From positions 54,268-118,267 of the forward strand of contig JANQLQ010000147.1 of NCBI GenBank assembly GCA_028280565.1: a stretch of 64,000 nucleotides of DNA. The letters are read 5' to 3'. Source of the DNA: Fulvivirga sp. Lineage in GTDB: Bacteria; Bacteroidota; Bacteroidia; Cytophagales; Cyclobacteriaceae. The notes under the pieces are model-generated. The model was not told where the DNA came from and ran no database searches. It saw only the letters and a program-made list of their open reading frames with translations. Made by a program: the position numbers and the translations under genes. Of this stretch, positions 24,596 through 33,420 are shown piece by piece; position 1 is the first letter of the stretch; every line of letters begins with the position of its first letter.

Positions 24596-27041
24596 CTTAA
24601 TGAAACTACCCTCCCAGGTCACCCTGGCATTATGTCTTTTATCCATAAAGCTATGGGCGCAAACCCCCGTTGCCGGGATTGTAAACGACGAAGGCGGCAA
24701 CCCTATCCCCTATGCCACGGTGGAAGTACTTAATACGAGTAGGGCGGCCGTGGCAGATGAAAACGGGAGGTTTGAAATGGAACTGCCCGAAGGAAATTAC
24801 AAGCTATCCGCACAGGCCATAGGGTTTGCCAAGAAGATCCAGGACTTACAGGTCCCGGCAAGAAATGTTTATGAAACTATTTCGATCCAAATAGTGCTCA
24901 AAGAACGAAGTACAACTCTCGATGAGGTAGTGGTGACTGCTCAAAAAACAGAGCAAAACATCATTGATGCACCCTTAGCTGTCACATTGATCTCATCTAA
25001 GAAAGTAGAAGATACCAGGACATGGGATCTATCTACACTGAACGGGTTGGTCCCCAATTACCAGTACCAGGAACTGGGCATAGCTTTCCAACAGGTACAA
25101 TCCATCCGGGGAATCCAGGTATTTAGCGAAAACCCCGCTGTGGCTACTTATGTCGACGGAGTCAACCAGCTTGACATCCTTGCCAATGGGTTCCAGTTAA
25201 ATGACATTGAGCGCATCGAAGTCCTTAGAGGGCCACAAGGAACTATTTTTGGCCGAAACGCTATGGGTGGGGTCATCAACATTATTACGAAGGAACCCAC
25301 CAATCAGGCATCTAGCTTTTTTGAGGCCAGTATCGGTAATCTAGGGTTGCAACGATACGGCATAGGTGTAAAGGCCCCGTTAGTGGAAGACAAGTTATTT
25401 TTTGGAGTCAACGGCCTGTTTCAAAGGAGAGAAGGATTCCAGCGGGTGGATACCACAAGGATAGAGGGGGCAGGGGGACCTGTTCCTGGCGCGGACATAC
25501 AAGGCGAACGCGTAGGAGACCAGGATTCGTACTATGGCAACTTATATCTTAAATGGCTTCCCTCTGTAACGTTCGACGCAACCTTGAACCTTAAAGTTCA
25601 AACAGACATTTCAGATGCCAGCTCTTATTTCGTGGCAGTAGATGGAGAGGAACGAGCCCGGGCTAATCCCAACACTATTTTTCTCAGCAGGATCGGCAAC
25701 CACGAGAGGAATGTACTGAATTCCGCTCTAAGCCTAAATTACTACACTCAAAATTTCACGCTTTCATCTATAACCACATATCAAAAAGTGGGCTTATCTT
25801 ATGAGGATATTGAATCCGGGGGCATTTTTCACTCCATAGACGGCACCAGGATCGGTGGCATGGCAGACCCACAAGAGGTATATAGCCAAGAGTTCCGTAT
25901 AAGTTCGAACGATACCAGGAGTCGCCTTAACTATACTGGGGGGGCATATGCCTTTTTACAAGATGCCTTTGAGCCTACCACAAACTTAGCCAATGAAGTA
26001 GGCCCCGGTAGTTATGGAATTTTCAGAAATAAAGGCACTAACAGTGGCATTGCCTTCTTCGGGCAGGCCAGTTATCAACTGACCCGTAAGCTGGAAATAA
26101 CTGGTGGTTTGCGGTATGACTACGAAGACCGAGAAGCCACCTTTAATGGCTCGGGTTTCGACTTCACTACAGGAGAGATCCTTTTTGACCTTCGTTTGGA
26201 CAATGGAGTGCTCACAGAAAATAGGGCAGATACCACGGTAAGCGGTGATTACAGCGCACTCTCTCCCAAACTTTCGATCACCTACCAAGTGAACGCAAGA
26301 TCCAATATTTATTTGGGCTACATGAGGGGATTCCGTGCGGGAGGGATAAACGCCCAAAGGCTGCCCGGGGGATTGGATCAAACCTTCGATCCCGAGTTTT
26401 CTGATAATTACGAGTTGGGCTTCAAAACCAATTTATGGGGCAACCGTGCTTACCTGGCTGCTACTGCATTCTATATCCAATGGGACGACCTCCAGTTTTT
26501 CAACCTGGTGGCCCCTCCATTCACCTTTACCCGTGAAAATGTAGGGGATGCTACCTCTTGGGGAATTGAATTGGAAGGTTCTGTTTTACCGTTTAAAAAT
26601 ATACAGGTCGATGTAAGCTTCGGTTTTAATGAAACAGAATACGATGATTTTAGCCTTACAAGGGTTGACGCTGAAACCTTAGAACAAGTGATTAGCCCGA
26701 TTGGAGGCAACAGGCTTTCTAATGCACCCAGGACTACTTTATACCTTGCCGCACAATATGACCTCCCCATCAGCGATAAGATCCGTTTCAGGGTGAGAGG
26801 GGAATTCAGGAATATTGGCAGCTATTTTACCGATATACAAAATGACCTAGAGCAGGAAAGCTACAGTTTGGCCAGCGGGAGGGTCGGCTTTGAATTTCCA
26901 CAAGCTTCCCTTTACTTCTGGGGACAAAATTTAAATGACGAAAGATACATAGCTTTCGGTGCACCTGACACAAGTTTTAATCGGTCTACAAGAATGTCGA
27001 CACCAAGAACCTACGGACTCACATTAACCACAAGATTTTAG
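24585..27041 (+). CDS. TonB-dependent outer membrane receptor
   Basis: An 818-residue receptor. Two Met starts (24585, 24600) are possible; both give a signal peptide ending KLWAQ. Seen: carboxypeptidase-regulatory-like domain with IVNDEGGNPIPYATVEVLNT (about 32-51), a TonB-box-like DEVVVTAQ (about 113-120), the plug with YVDGVNQLD and IERIEVLRGPQGTIFGRNAM plus GGVINIITKEP (about 185-237), and the C-terminal barrel to the final Phe (LTTRF). Family members take up siderophores, metals, cobalamin or metallophores. Position between a His-rich lipoprotein and MbnP suggests a copper or metallophore ligand. Its stop is three bases before the DJ-1 lipoprotein gene. Confidence 0.93.
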   Translation: MKTSLMKLPSQVTLALCLLSIKLWAQTPVAGIVNDEGGNPIPYATVEVLNTSRAAVADENGRFEMELPEGNYKLSAQAIGFAKKIQDLQVPARNVYETISIQIVLKERSTTLDEVVVTAQKTEQNIIDAPLAVTLISSKKVEDTRTWDLSTLNGLVPNYQYQELGIAFQQVQSIRGIQVFSENPAVATYVDGVNQLDILANGFQLNDIERIEVLRGPQGTIFGRNAMGGVINIITKEPTNQASSFFEASIGNLGLQRYGIGVKAPLVEDKLFFGVNGLFQRREGFQRVDTTRIEGAGGPVPGADIQGERVGDQDSYYGNLYLKWLPSVTFDATLNLKVQTDISDASSYFVAVDGEERARANPNTIFLSRIGNHERNVLNSALSLNYYTQNFTLSSITTYQKVGLSYEDIESGGIFHSIDGTRIGGMADPQEVYSQEFRISSNDTRSRLNYTGGAYAFLQDAFEPTTNLANEVGPGSYGIFRNKGTNSGIAFFGQASYQLTRKLEITGGLRYDYEDREATFNGSGFDFTTGEILFDLRLDNGVLTENRADTTVSGDYSALSPKLSITYQVNARSNIYLGYMRGFRAGGINAQRLPGGLDQTFDPEFSDNYELGFKTNLWGNRAYLAATAFYIQWDDLQFFNLVAPPFTFTRENVGDATSWGIELEGSVLPFKNIQVDVSFGFNETEYDDFSLTRVDAETLEQVISPIGGNRLSNAPRTTLYLAAQYDLPISDKIRFRVRGEFRNIGSYFTDIQNDLEQESYSLASGRVGFEFPQASLYFWGQNLNDERYIAFGAPDTSFNRSTRMSTPRTYGLTLTTRF

Positions 27042-27044
27042 CAT

Positions 27045-27896
27045 ATGAAAAAGAAAATGAACCTATGGCTGGTCCTGGCCGGGTATGTACTAGTTACCGG
27101 CTGCCAACCTACATCCCCTACCCAAGCGGAAGAACCTACAGGGGAAACACTACCGGAAATCACCGCCGACAATCACGACACCTTGATGGACCAATGGGTG
27201 GGTACCTCCAGCTATAATATCAAAACACTGGGGATACTGGTATATGACGGCGTAAATGATTTAGATCTCATGGGGCCCAAGTACGTTTTAGGGCAACTTT
27301 GGGGTGTACAAACCCAGCTCATCGCCTTAGAGCCGGGTAACATTACCACGGTAATGGGGACCGAAATCGTCCCTAACACGGTAATTGATTCAGTGGACCA
27401 AGTAGACCTGCTGGTCATCCCCGGTGGGTTTAGAGGCACTATCTTGGGTGCCTACGACGACCGGCTGCTAAGCTGGATCCGCAAAATCGATAAAACCACC
27501 ACTTTCACAGCCAGCGTATGTACAGGAGGGTGGATCTTAGCTGCCACCGGGTTATTAGAAGGAAAAAAGGCGACTACCAATTGGTACCGGGCCGAAGAGA
27601 TGTTGGCGAAATACGGCGCCAATTTCCAAAACGAACGCTTTGTCCAAGATGGTAAATACTGGACCTCCGCCGGGGTAACAGCAGGCATGGACATGTCACT
27701 GGCCATTATGAAAGAAGTGCGTGGGGAGGACTATACCCAAGCCGTAATGCTGGACATGGAATATGACCCGGCGCCACCGGTCGCTGGCGGTTCGCCGGAA
27801 ACTACAAAGCCCGATGTATACCAAATGATGCTGGCCATGTATGATATGGGCGTACAGCCACTGATGGATAGTTTGGAAAACAAAACCCCCAATTAA
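27045..27896 (+). CDS. DJ-1/PfpI family lipoprotein
   Basis: A 283-residue lipoprotein: lipobox LVTGC (Cys20), spacer, then a DJ-1/PfpI (class I glutamine amidotransferase-like) domain. Seen: TLGILVYDGVNDLDLMGPKY (61-80), DLLVIPGGFRG (121-131), and the nucleophile elbow TASVCTGGWILAATGLLEGK (155-174) with Cys159, followed by TTNWYRAEEM. Being anchored in the periplasm is unusual for this fold. Located between the TonB receptor and MbnP, one of three DJ-1 proteins in 6 kb. Activity unknown: hydrolase, redox or metal sensor are possible. Confidence 0.9.
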   Translation: MKKKMNLWLVLAGYVLVTGCQPTSPTQAEEPTGETLPEITADNHDTLMDQWVGTSSYNIKTLGILVYDGVNDLDLMGPKYVLGQLWGVQTQLIALEPGNITTVMGTEIVPNTVIDSVDQVDLLVIPGGFRGTILGAYDDRLLSWIRKIDKTTTFTASVCTGGWILAATGLLEGKKATTNWYRAEEMLAKYGANFQNERFVQDGKYWTSAGVTAGMDMSLAIMKEVRGEDYTQAVMLDMEYDPAPPVAGGSPETTKPDVYQMMLAMYDMGVQPLMDSLENKTPN

Positions 27897-27897
27897 T

Positions 27898-28755
27898 ATG
27901 AGATCATTTACGATCAGCACCTTGATGGTGCTTTTAATAGCCGCGTGTAATAATGAAAAGCAAGTGCAACTTCAATTCTCTGCCGAAGTTGCCGGAACAC
28001 CTTTAGCCTGTGACCGATGGTACGCAGGATACGACTCGGCCGGGGACGCCCAAATACAGGTGAAGGACTTCCGGTTCTTTATCTCTGACCTACGCTTGAT
28101 CAATGACAAAAACGAAGAGATCCCGGTGCAGTTAGAACAAGACAGCGTTTGGCAATTTATGGATATTGCCTTATTGGATTTTGAGAATGGCCAAGGGGAG
28201 TGTGAAGAAAAGGGAACCGCTCGTACTAATTCAGTCGTTCGGGGTATTGTAAAGGGAAGTAATTTCAAAAGTATTGTTTTTAAGCTCGGGGTCCCTTTTG
28301 AATGGAACCATGTAGACAATGTAGCTGTACCCTCCCCATTGAACGTCGGCGCCATGTTTTGGAATTGGCAATTTGGCTACAAATTCGCACGATTCGACCT
28401 GGTAACGGATCGAGAGGACGACCAAAAATTTTGGTTCATCCACTTAGGCAGCACGGGCTGCCATGCGCTGGCGTCCGGGATGGCACCGGATTCGGCATGT
28501 CTCAAAACCAACATCCCCGAGATACGGATCGATAACTTTGATGTAGACAAAGACGTGATCGTGGCCGATCTTGGCTCTCTTTTGCAGCAGCTGAAGATCG
28601 GCACGTGCATGTCCGGGCCGGCTAACCCCTTTTGCGAAGAGCTATTCCCTAGGTTTGGACTTTCACTAGCTTCAGGCGATTGTATAGACGGCTGCCAAGG
28701 GCAAACACTATTCCACAAGCAAGTCTTAACTCCGCTAGCTTATACCAATGACTGA
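27898..28755 (+). CDS. mbnP: MbnP family copper-binding lipoprotein
   Basis: A 285-residue lipoprotein (LIAAC, Cys17) that matches the MbnP family. In Methylosinus a di-haem partner (MbnH) turns a Trp of MbnP into kynurenine, after which it binds copper. Seen: QVKDFRFFISDLRLIND (54-70), then NVGAMFWNWQFGYKFARFDL (149-168) with Trp155 and Trp157 as candidates for oxidation, FIHLGSTGC (180-188) with His182 and Cys188, and several Cys in the C-terminal part (CMSG, FCEE, DCIDGC). It starts one base after the DJ-1 gene stop, and overlaps the next gene, the MbnH-like enzyme, by eight bases. Which residue is modified here cannot be told from sequence. Confidence 0.87.
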   Translation: MRSFTISTLMVLLIAACNNEKQVQLQFSAEVAGTPLACDRWYAGYDSAGDAQIQVKDFRFFISDLRLINDKNEEIPVQLEQDSVWQFMDIALLDFENGQGECEEKGTARTNSVVRGIVKGSNFKSIVFKLGVPFEWNHVDNVAVPSPLNVGAMFWNWQFGYKFARFDLVTDREDDQKFWFIHLGSTGCHALASGMAPDSACLKTNIPEIRIDNFDVDKDVIVADLGSLLQQLKIGTCMSGPANPFCEELFPRFGLSLASGDCIDGCQGQTLFHKQVLTPLAYTND

Positions 28756-30448
28756 GGCAGTCAAGAACCTGTGGACTGGGTTAGTGGTCATTTGCCTGGG
28801 CCTTGCGGGCTGGGTCCACTTGGACATTGTACCCTTCCACTTTTCCCATATGCCTGCGCACGGCATATTCTTTGCCGTGCTAGGGTTGACGCAGTTGATT
28901 TTTATTCCCTTTTTCCTGTTTTTCCCTCAAAATCAACCTATCCATTGGCTAGGATTTACCTTGACCGGGGGCATGGTGATCCTCTGGGGGTTTACACAAC
29001 TGGGAGTAACCCCTTTCACCCGTGCTGCAGAACCGGTAGATACTGCCACCATCATCAGCAAGCTGGCAGAAAGCATAGGTTGTATCGCACTAGTCTTACG
29101 TTACCACCCACAAAAATGCCGAGCCCTGTCAAAAACCTTTGGAGTTTCTATCGTCAATGTGGGCATGGTGCTCGCCGTGGGATTTGCCACCGAAGCACTA
29201 ATCGGTGGGACTCCCGGGGGACATCATGGACATGAAGCACTTAAAGGTTTCAATGACCCGCAGAATAAAGGACATTCCCATACACCGTATGCTAATGACT
29301 ACACTGCTGACTATGATTGGGGAGATGTATGGAGCAGTCTTAAAAGTTATCTTGCCACAAGATCCAAAACCACCTATCTATGGGGCCTGCCGCCTGGTTT
29401 TCCTAAACCCCGGGTACCGGAAGACAACCCGATCACGGCAGAAAAGGTGCAGCTAGGCCGTCACCTGTTTTATGACAAAAGACTTTCCGGTAACGGAACC
29501 TTAAGCTGTGCAAGCTGTCATCACCAGGATAAAGCTTTTGCGGACGGACTGGAGCGCCCCAAAGGTTCTACCGGCATGATACACCCCAGGAATTCTTTAA
29601 CCTTGACAAATTCTGCTTACAGCTCCACGTTGACATGGGCCAACCCCTCTTTAGGTACAATAGAAAAGCAAGTTCTAGTACCTATGTTTGGAGAGTTTCC
29701 AGTGGAGCTGGGCATCACCGGGCAGGAGGAGAAAGTAAGGAACCGGTTCAAAAATGACACCCTTTACCAGCAATTATTTAGTGAGGCTTTTCCCAGCGAA
29801 AAAGATCCCTATCATTTTGTGAACTTTGCCAAGGCCTTAGCCTCGTTCACCCGGACCATGATATCGGGAAACTCGCCTTATGATCAATACATTTACCAAA
29901 AAGATACTGCTGCCCTTACGATCCAAGAACTCCGGGGGTTGAAACTATTCCTATCCGAGGAGTTGGAGTGTCATCATTGCCATGGCGGGTTTAATTTCAC
30001 GCTGTCTACCGTGCACGATAAAACGGTGTTCGTTGAAAAACCCTTTCATAATACCGGTTTGTACAACTTGGACGGCAGGGGCGCCTACCCAACAGATAAT
30101 ACCGGTGTTTTTGAGTTTACGGCCAAAGAAAAGGATATGGGAAAATTCCGGGCGCCAACGCTACGAAACATTGCACTGACCGCCCCCTACATGCACGATG
30201 GCAGCATAGCAACCCTGGAAGAGGTCATTGACTTTTACGAGCGTGGGGGAAGACACATTGAAAAAGGTAAGCTAGCCGGTGATGGGAAAAAGAGCCCGCT
30301 TAAAAGTGGGTTTGTTGTTGGGTTTGAAATCACTGGACAGGAAAAAGAAGACCTGGTAGCCTTTTTAAAGGCCCTGACGGATGAGCAATTTGTGAAAGAT
30401 ACCCGGTTCTCTGATCCATTTGCGCCTCCGGGGATAGCTCGAAAGTAA
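28748..30448 (+). CDS. MbnH-type di-haem cytochrome c peroxidase fused to a membrane domain
   Basis: A 566-residue protein with two parts. Residues 1-155 form about five membrane segments (10-30, 38-60, 68-88, 103-120, 133-153). A His-rich linker GGHHGHEALKG (157-167) with HSH (176-178) follows. Residues 215-566 are a bacterial di-haem peroxidase of the MauG/MbnH group: CASCH (254-258) and CHHCH (408-412) bind the two haems; FRAPTLRNIALTAPYMHDGS (467-486) is the family block before the second haem ligand region. In Methylosinus the free-standing MbnH modifies MbnP; here the enzyme is membrane-anchored and its gene overlaps mbnP by eight bases, giving translational coupling. Likely active on the periplasmic side; the membrane domain is of unknown function. 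Confidence 0.9.
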   Translation: MTEAVKNLWTGLVVICLGLAGWVHLDIVPFHFSHMPAHGIFFAVLGLTQLIFIPFFLFFPQNQPIHWLGFTLTGGMVILWGFTQLGVTPFTRAAEPVDTATIISKLAESIGCIALVLRYHPQKCRALSKTFGVSIVNVGMVLAVGFATEALIGGTPGGHHGHEALKGFNDPQNKGHSHTPYANDYTADYDWGDVWSSLKSYLATRSKTTYLWGLPPGFPKPRVPEDNPITAEKVQLGRHLFYDKRLSGNGTLSCASCHHQDKAFADGLERPKGSTGMIHPRNSLTLTNSAYSSTLTWANPSLGTIEKQVLVPMFGEFPVELGITGQEEKVRNRFKNDTLYQQLFSEAFPSEKDPYHFVNFAKALASFTRTMISGNSPYDQYIYQKDTAALTIQELRGLKLFLSEELECHHCHGGFNFTLSTVHDKTVFVEKPFHNTGLYNLDGRGAYPTDNTGVFEFTAKEKDMGKFRAPTLRNIALTAPYMHDGSIATLEEVIDFYERGGRHIEKGKLAGDGKKSPLKSGFVVGFEITGQEKEDLVAFLKALTDEQFVKDTRFSDPFAPPGIARK

Positions 30449-30497
30449 TACATCTTTCAACACGTCATGCATAGAAACTACCGTTGAGAATTATTTG

Positions 30498-30535
30498 CCA
30501 ATCTTTCGTTAAGCCAGGCCTTAACGAAAGATTGG
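30498..30535. terminator. strong hairpin ending the MbnP/MbnH operon
   Basis: Perfect 16-base arms CCAATCTTTCGTTAAG (30498-30513) and CTTAACGAAAGATTGG (30520-30535), loop CCAGGC. Fifty bases after the MbnH-like stop. No U-run follows, so it may act as a transcript end or 3' stabiliser. Confidence 0.55.
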
Positions 30536-30639
30536 GTTCCTTGGGTGTTCTAGAAATAACCCGTTCCATGGTAAAACATGGATAGTTAGTCTTTTACCCT
30601 GTCTTCACTGGAACGGCTCCCTACAGGAAGGCGTAAAGG

Positions 30640-30706
30640 ACATGGAGAATACCGAACTCCCAGGGTACTCTGCCGTTTTCTCCTCTTCCACTATGGTTAA
30701 ACAATG
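30640..30706. repeat. family F repeat copy 2
   Basis: AAGGACATGGAGAATACCGA, CTCTGCCGTTTTCTCCTC and ATGGTTAAACAATGG correspond to words in the repeat at 19567-19670. It makes up most of the spacer before the AraC-type gene. Its end overlaps an upstream in-frame ATG (30704), which argues for the later start at 30755. Confidence 0.5.
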
Positions 30707-30754
30707 GATTACAGTCGATCAAACTTAAAACTCATATCAACCCACAAATCGAGA

Positions 30755-31687
30755 ATGACTAAAAGTAAGGTAATCATGACCGTGCCGCCAAAAGTTCACC
30801 TGCTAGACCTTAACGGCCCGGCACATATATTCTATGAGGCCTGTGAGTACGGTGCAGAGATAGACCTGCACTACGTTTCGGTTCTAGACACGCCCAACAC
30901 CCGCAGCGCCGCAGGTCTTAGCTTTACGGACCTTACCTTTTTTCGTGATTTTAAGCTTACCGCAAGGGACCTAGTATTCGTGCCGGGCATTTACTTCCCA
31001 TTACTTTCAGACTCCAAGTTTTTGATGGAGTGCAATCCCTTTTTCCAATGGCTTCGTGATCAATACAAAGCAGGGACTAGCATATGCTCGATCTGCACCG
31101 GTTCTTTTTTACTGGCAGAGGCCGGGATATTAAATGGTAAAAGCTGTACCACCCATTGGAAACGATTCTCCAGCTTTACTACCCGGTATCCACATCTAGT
31201 GTTAAAAAGGAATCGTCTTTTCGTAGTGGATAGTAATATTTATACCAGCGCTGGGATCTCTTCCGGGATTGACCTGGCCTTGTTCTTACTAGAAGAGCGA
31301 TTTGGCAAAAAACTGGCCGCCGATGTGGCCAAAGAAGCGGTGGTCTATTTCAGGAGGAGCCCGGAAGACCCCCAGCTAAGCGTCTTTTTATCGCACCGGG
31401 ATCATCTTGAAGATCGCATCCATCGCGCGCAAGAATACATTCTCAAACATATTTCAATTCCCTTTATTATCCCCGATATCGCTGATGAGGTGAACATGAG
31501 TGAGCGCAATCTTACGCGATTGTTTAAAAAAACAACCGGGATCACTATACGAAACTACGTAGAAAAACTTCGTGCTGAACGTGCTCGACAACTATTGAAC
31601 CAACACCATAAAATGGAGTACGTGGCAGCAGCCTGTGGTCTCAAAACCACAGCGCGTTTAAGGGCTCTACTCCATCGAAATCAATAG
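30755..31687 (+). CDS. GlxA-type AraC regulator with DJ-1/PfpI domain
   Basis: A 310-residue transcription regulator with start at 30755 (an ATG at 30704 would add 17 residues from a repeat). N-terminal DJ-1/PfpI domain: VIMTVPPKVHLLDLNGPAHI (about 6-25) and SICSICTGSFLLAEAGILNG (about 110-129) with the elbow Cys114. C-terminal AraC domain: HISIPFIIPDIADEVNMSER and NLTRLFKKTTGITIRNYVEK, two helix-turn-helix motifs, then ARQLLNQHHKMEYVAAACGL. GlxA-type regulators respond to small molecules in the DJ-1 half. Same strand, directly after the MbnP/MbnH operon, so it is a good candidate for its regulator and for the DJ-1/TPR gene that follows. Confidence 0.9.
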   Translation: MTKSKVIMTVPPKVHLLDLNGPAHIFYEACEYGAEIDLHYVSVLDTPNTRSAAGLSFTDLTFFRDFKLTARDLVFVPGIYFPLLSDSKFLMECNPFFQWLRDQYKAGTSICSICTGSFLLAEAGILNGKSCTTHWKRFSSFTTRYPHLVLKRNRLFVVDSNIYTSAGISSGIDLALFLLEERFGKKLAADVAKEAVVYFRRSPEDPQLSVFLSHRDHLEDRIHRAQEYILKHISIPFIIPDIADEVNMSERNLTRLFKKTTGITIRNYVEKLRAERARQLLNQHHKMEYVAAACGLKTTARLRALLHRNQ

Positions 31688-31821
31688 AATAAAGCTTACT
31701 TCGATCATGTTGTCCTAGAATCGACGCCCGTTGTCCTTTTAGCCAAATAGGATCTAAAATACCTTTACCTCATCACAAACGAGACGGGTACGGGAGCCAC
31801 TCCCCTTTCTCACAAACCATT

Positions 31822-33069
31822 ATGATCATGAAGAACATCACTAGCCTATATAGTTTAGGAATCATTTTTCTGTTGGCCAGCCTTGAATTAGTTGCCCAGC
31901 CCACGGACACGCTCAATGTAGGCGTTTTGGTGTATGATGAAGTAGAACTATTGGATTTCGCTGGCCCGGCAGAAGTTTTTGCGGCGGCCTCTTATTATAC
32001 GGACCTCTACTATTTCAATGTGTACACAGTGGCCAAAAAATCGCTGGCGAAGTCGCAAGGCTTTTTGGACATTACCCCTAACTATAGCATCCAAAACGCC
32101 CCTGCCAGTGATATCCTGGTCCTTCCCGGGGGTGGCGCTAACAGGGTCATTGAAGATGCCCCGACGATGGACTGGGTAAAGAAAAATCATAAAGACGCCT
32201 TACATACGCTTACGGTCTGTTCTGGGGTCTACATTTTGAACAAACTCGGTGCGTTGGAGGGCTTAAGAGTTACTGCCCATCATAAATCTTTGCCTCATTT
32301 AAAGACGATCTTAGGGGAGGAATACGTAGCAGAAGATGTGAAATTTGTGGATAATGGGAAAGTTATCACAGCAGCAGGGGTATCTTCGGGAATAGAGGGA
32401 GCCCTGTGGCTGGTGGCCAAAATTGCGGGATATGAAGCCTCCCACCGACTGGCCCGGTACTTGGAATACCCATATTGGAAGATGGATAACGGGAACATCG
32501 CCTTTGACTTGCAAAACACCGCGGCTATTCTTATGAAAGACTCAAACGTAATTCCACATTTTGGCCTGTTGGATGTACTGGGCCATAGGGCATTAAGCCG
32601 TGGAGACACCGCTTCGGCTAGGCAATACTTTAAAACCAATCAATCGCTTTATCCAGGCAATGTATTGACCTACCATAGCCTTGCGCTAGTCCTTGGTAGC
32701 GGCAAGGAATGGGTACCACTTACCTATGAAAACTTTTTGATACATGCGGAAAAAGAAGGGATACAAGCTGGAAAAAGCATGTATGAAAAAGCTAAAAAGC
32801 ACTACCCGGGTTGGAAGATCTTCTCTGCACAAGATATGTATATGTACGGTAAACGAATGGTATGGGCCGAGCGATATGAGGAGGGCATCACGGCACTGGA
32901 AATGGGGATCGAAGCTTATCCAAAAGTTCCAAGGCTCTATCTTGAGCTTTCATCGTTGTATGAAAAAAGTGGGAAAACAAAGGCTGCGATGGAAGTTTTA
33001 GGAACAGCCAAGGCACTTTTCCCAAACCATGAAGCCATATCCAGCCAGGTAAAGTCTTTAACGAACTGA
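31822..33069 (+). CDS. exported DJ-1/PfpI protein with C-terminal TPR repeats
   Basis: A 415-residue exported protein (two Met starts at 31822 and 31828; signal peptide ending LVAQ). N-terminal DJ-1/PfpI domain: LNVGVLVYDEVELLDFAGPA (31-50), ILVLPGGGA (98-106) and the elbow LTVCSGVYILNKLGALEG (130-147) with Cys133. From about residue 240 it continues with helical TPR-like repeats (GLLDVLGHRALSRGDTASAR; RMVWAERYEEGITALEMGIE; LYLELSSLYEKSGKTKAAME). The unusual joining of an exported DJ-1 fold with TPR suggests a complex-forming periplasmic partner. It is downstream of the GlxA-like regulator. Confidence 0.88.
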   Translation: MIMKNITSLYSLGIIFLLASLELVAQPTDTLNVGVLVYDEVELLDFAGPAEVFAAASYYTDLYYFNVYTVAKKSLAKSQGFLDITPNYSIQNAPASDILVLPGGGANRVIEDAPTMDWVKKNHKDALHTLTVCSGVYILNKLGALEGLRVTAHHKSLPHLKTILGEEYVAEDVKFVDNGKVITAAGVSSGIEGALWLVAKIAGYEASHRLARYLEYPYWKMDNGNIAFDLQNTAAILMKDSNVIPHFGLLDVLGHRALSRGDTASARQYFKTNQSLYPGNVLTYHSLALVLGSGKEWVPLTYENFLIHAEKEGIQAGKSMYEKAKKHYPGWKIFSAQDMYMYGKRMVWAERYEEGITALEMGIEAYPKVPRLYLELSSLYEKSGKTKAAMEVLGTAKALFPNHEAISSQVKSLTN

Positions 33070-33121
33070 TTTACATAGCAACAAAGACTAAAACAGGTTT
33101 AATTCTTTGCTTAGCTCTTGC

Positions 33122-33331
33122 TCATAGCCCTAAGTTTAATCCCACAAAAAGAGCGGACTGCAGGTGCTCTTCTTTTAGTGACGGGAAGTCGGCAAGTATT
33201 TCTTCCTTGGACATCCCGGAGGACATCCATTGTAAAATGTCCGAGATAGCTATCCTAGTCCCCTTGATACAGGGTTTGCCAAATCTTATGGCTGGATCGA
33301 TCGATATATACTGTAGATATTCTGTCTTCAT
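33122..33331 (-). CDS. DUF433 protein (orphan antitoxin-like)
   Basis: A 69-residue DUF433 protein: IDPAIRFGKPCIKGTRIAIS (11-30) and MSSGMSKEEILADFPSLKEE (36-55) are family hallmarks, including the small winged helix-turn-helix. DUF433 genes normally precede a PIN-like (DUF5615) toxin gene. Here the space downstream on the minus strand is taken by the converging DJ-1/TPR gene and no toxin start is seen. The last residues (SALFVGLNLGL) differ from the usual AAL.YAA..E end, perhaps from decay. Confidence 0.85.
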   Translation of the reverse strand: MKTEYLQYISIDPAIRFGKPCIKGTRIAISDILQWMSSGMSKEEILADFPSLKEEHLQSALFVGLNLGL

Positions 33332-33420
33332 CTACTTTAAATTAATGAAATCTATCGAACAGGACCACAATCACGGTTAGCTTTTTAAGCCTTAGGTATG
33401 AAAACATCTAATCCGCCTGA

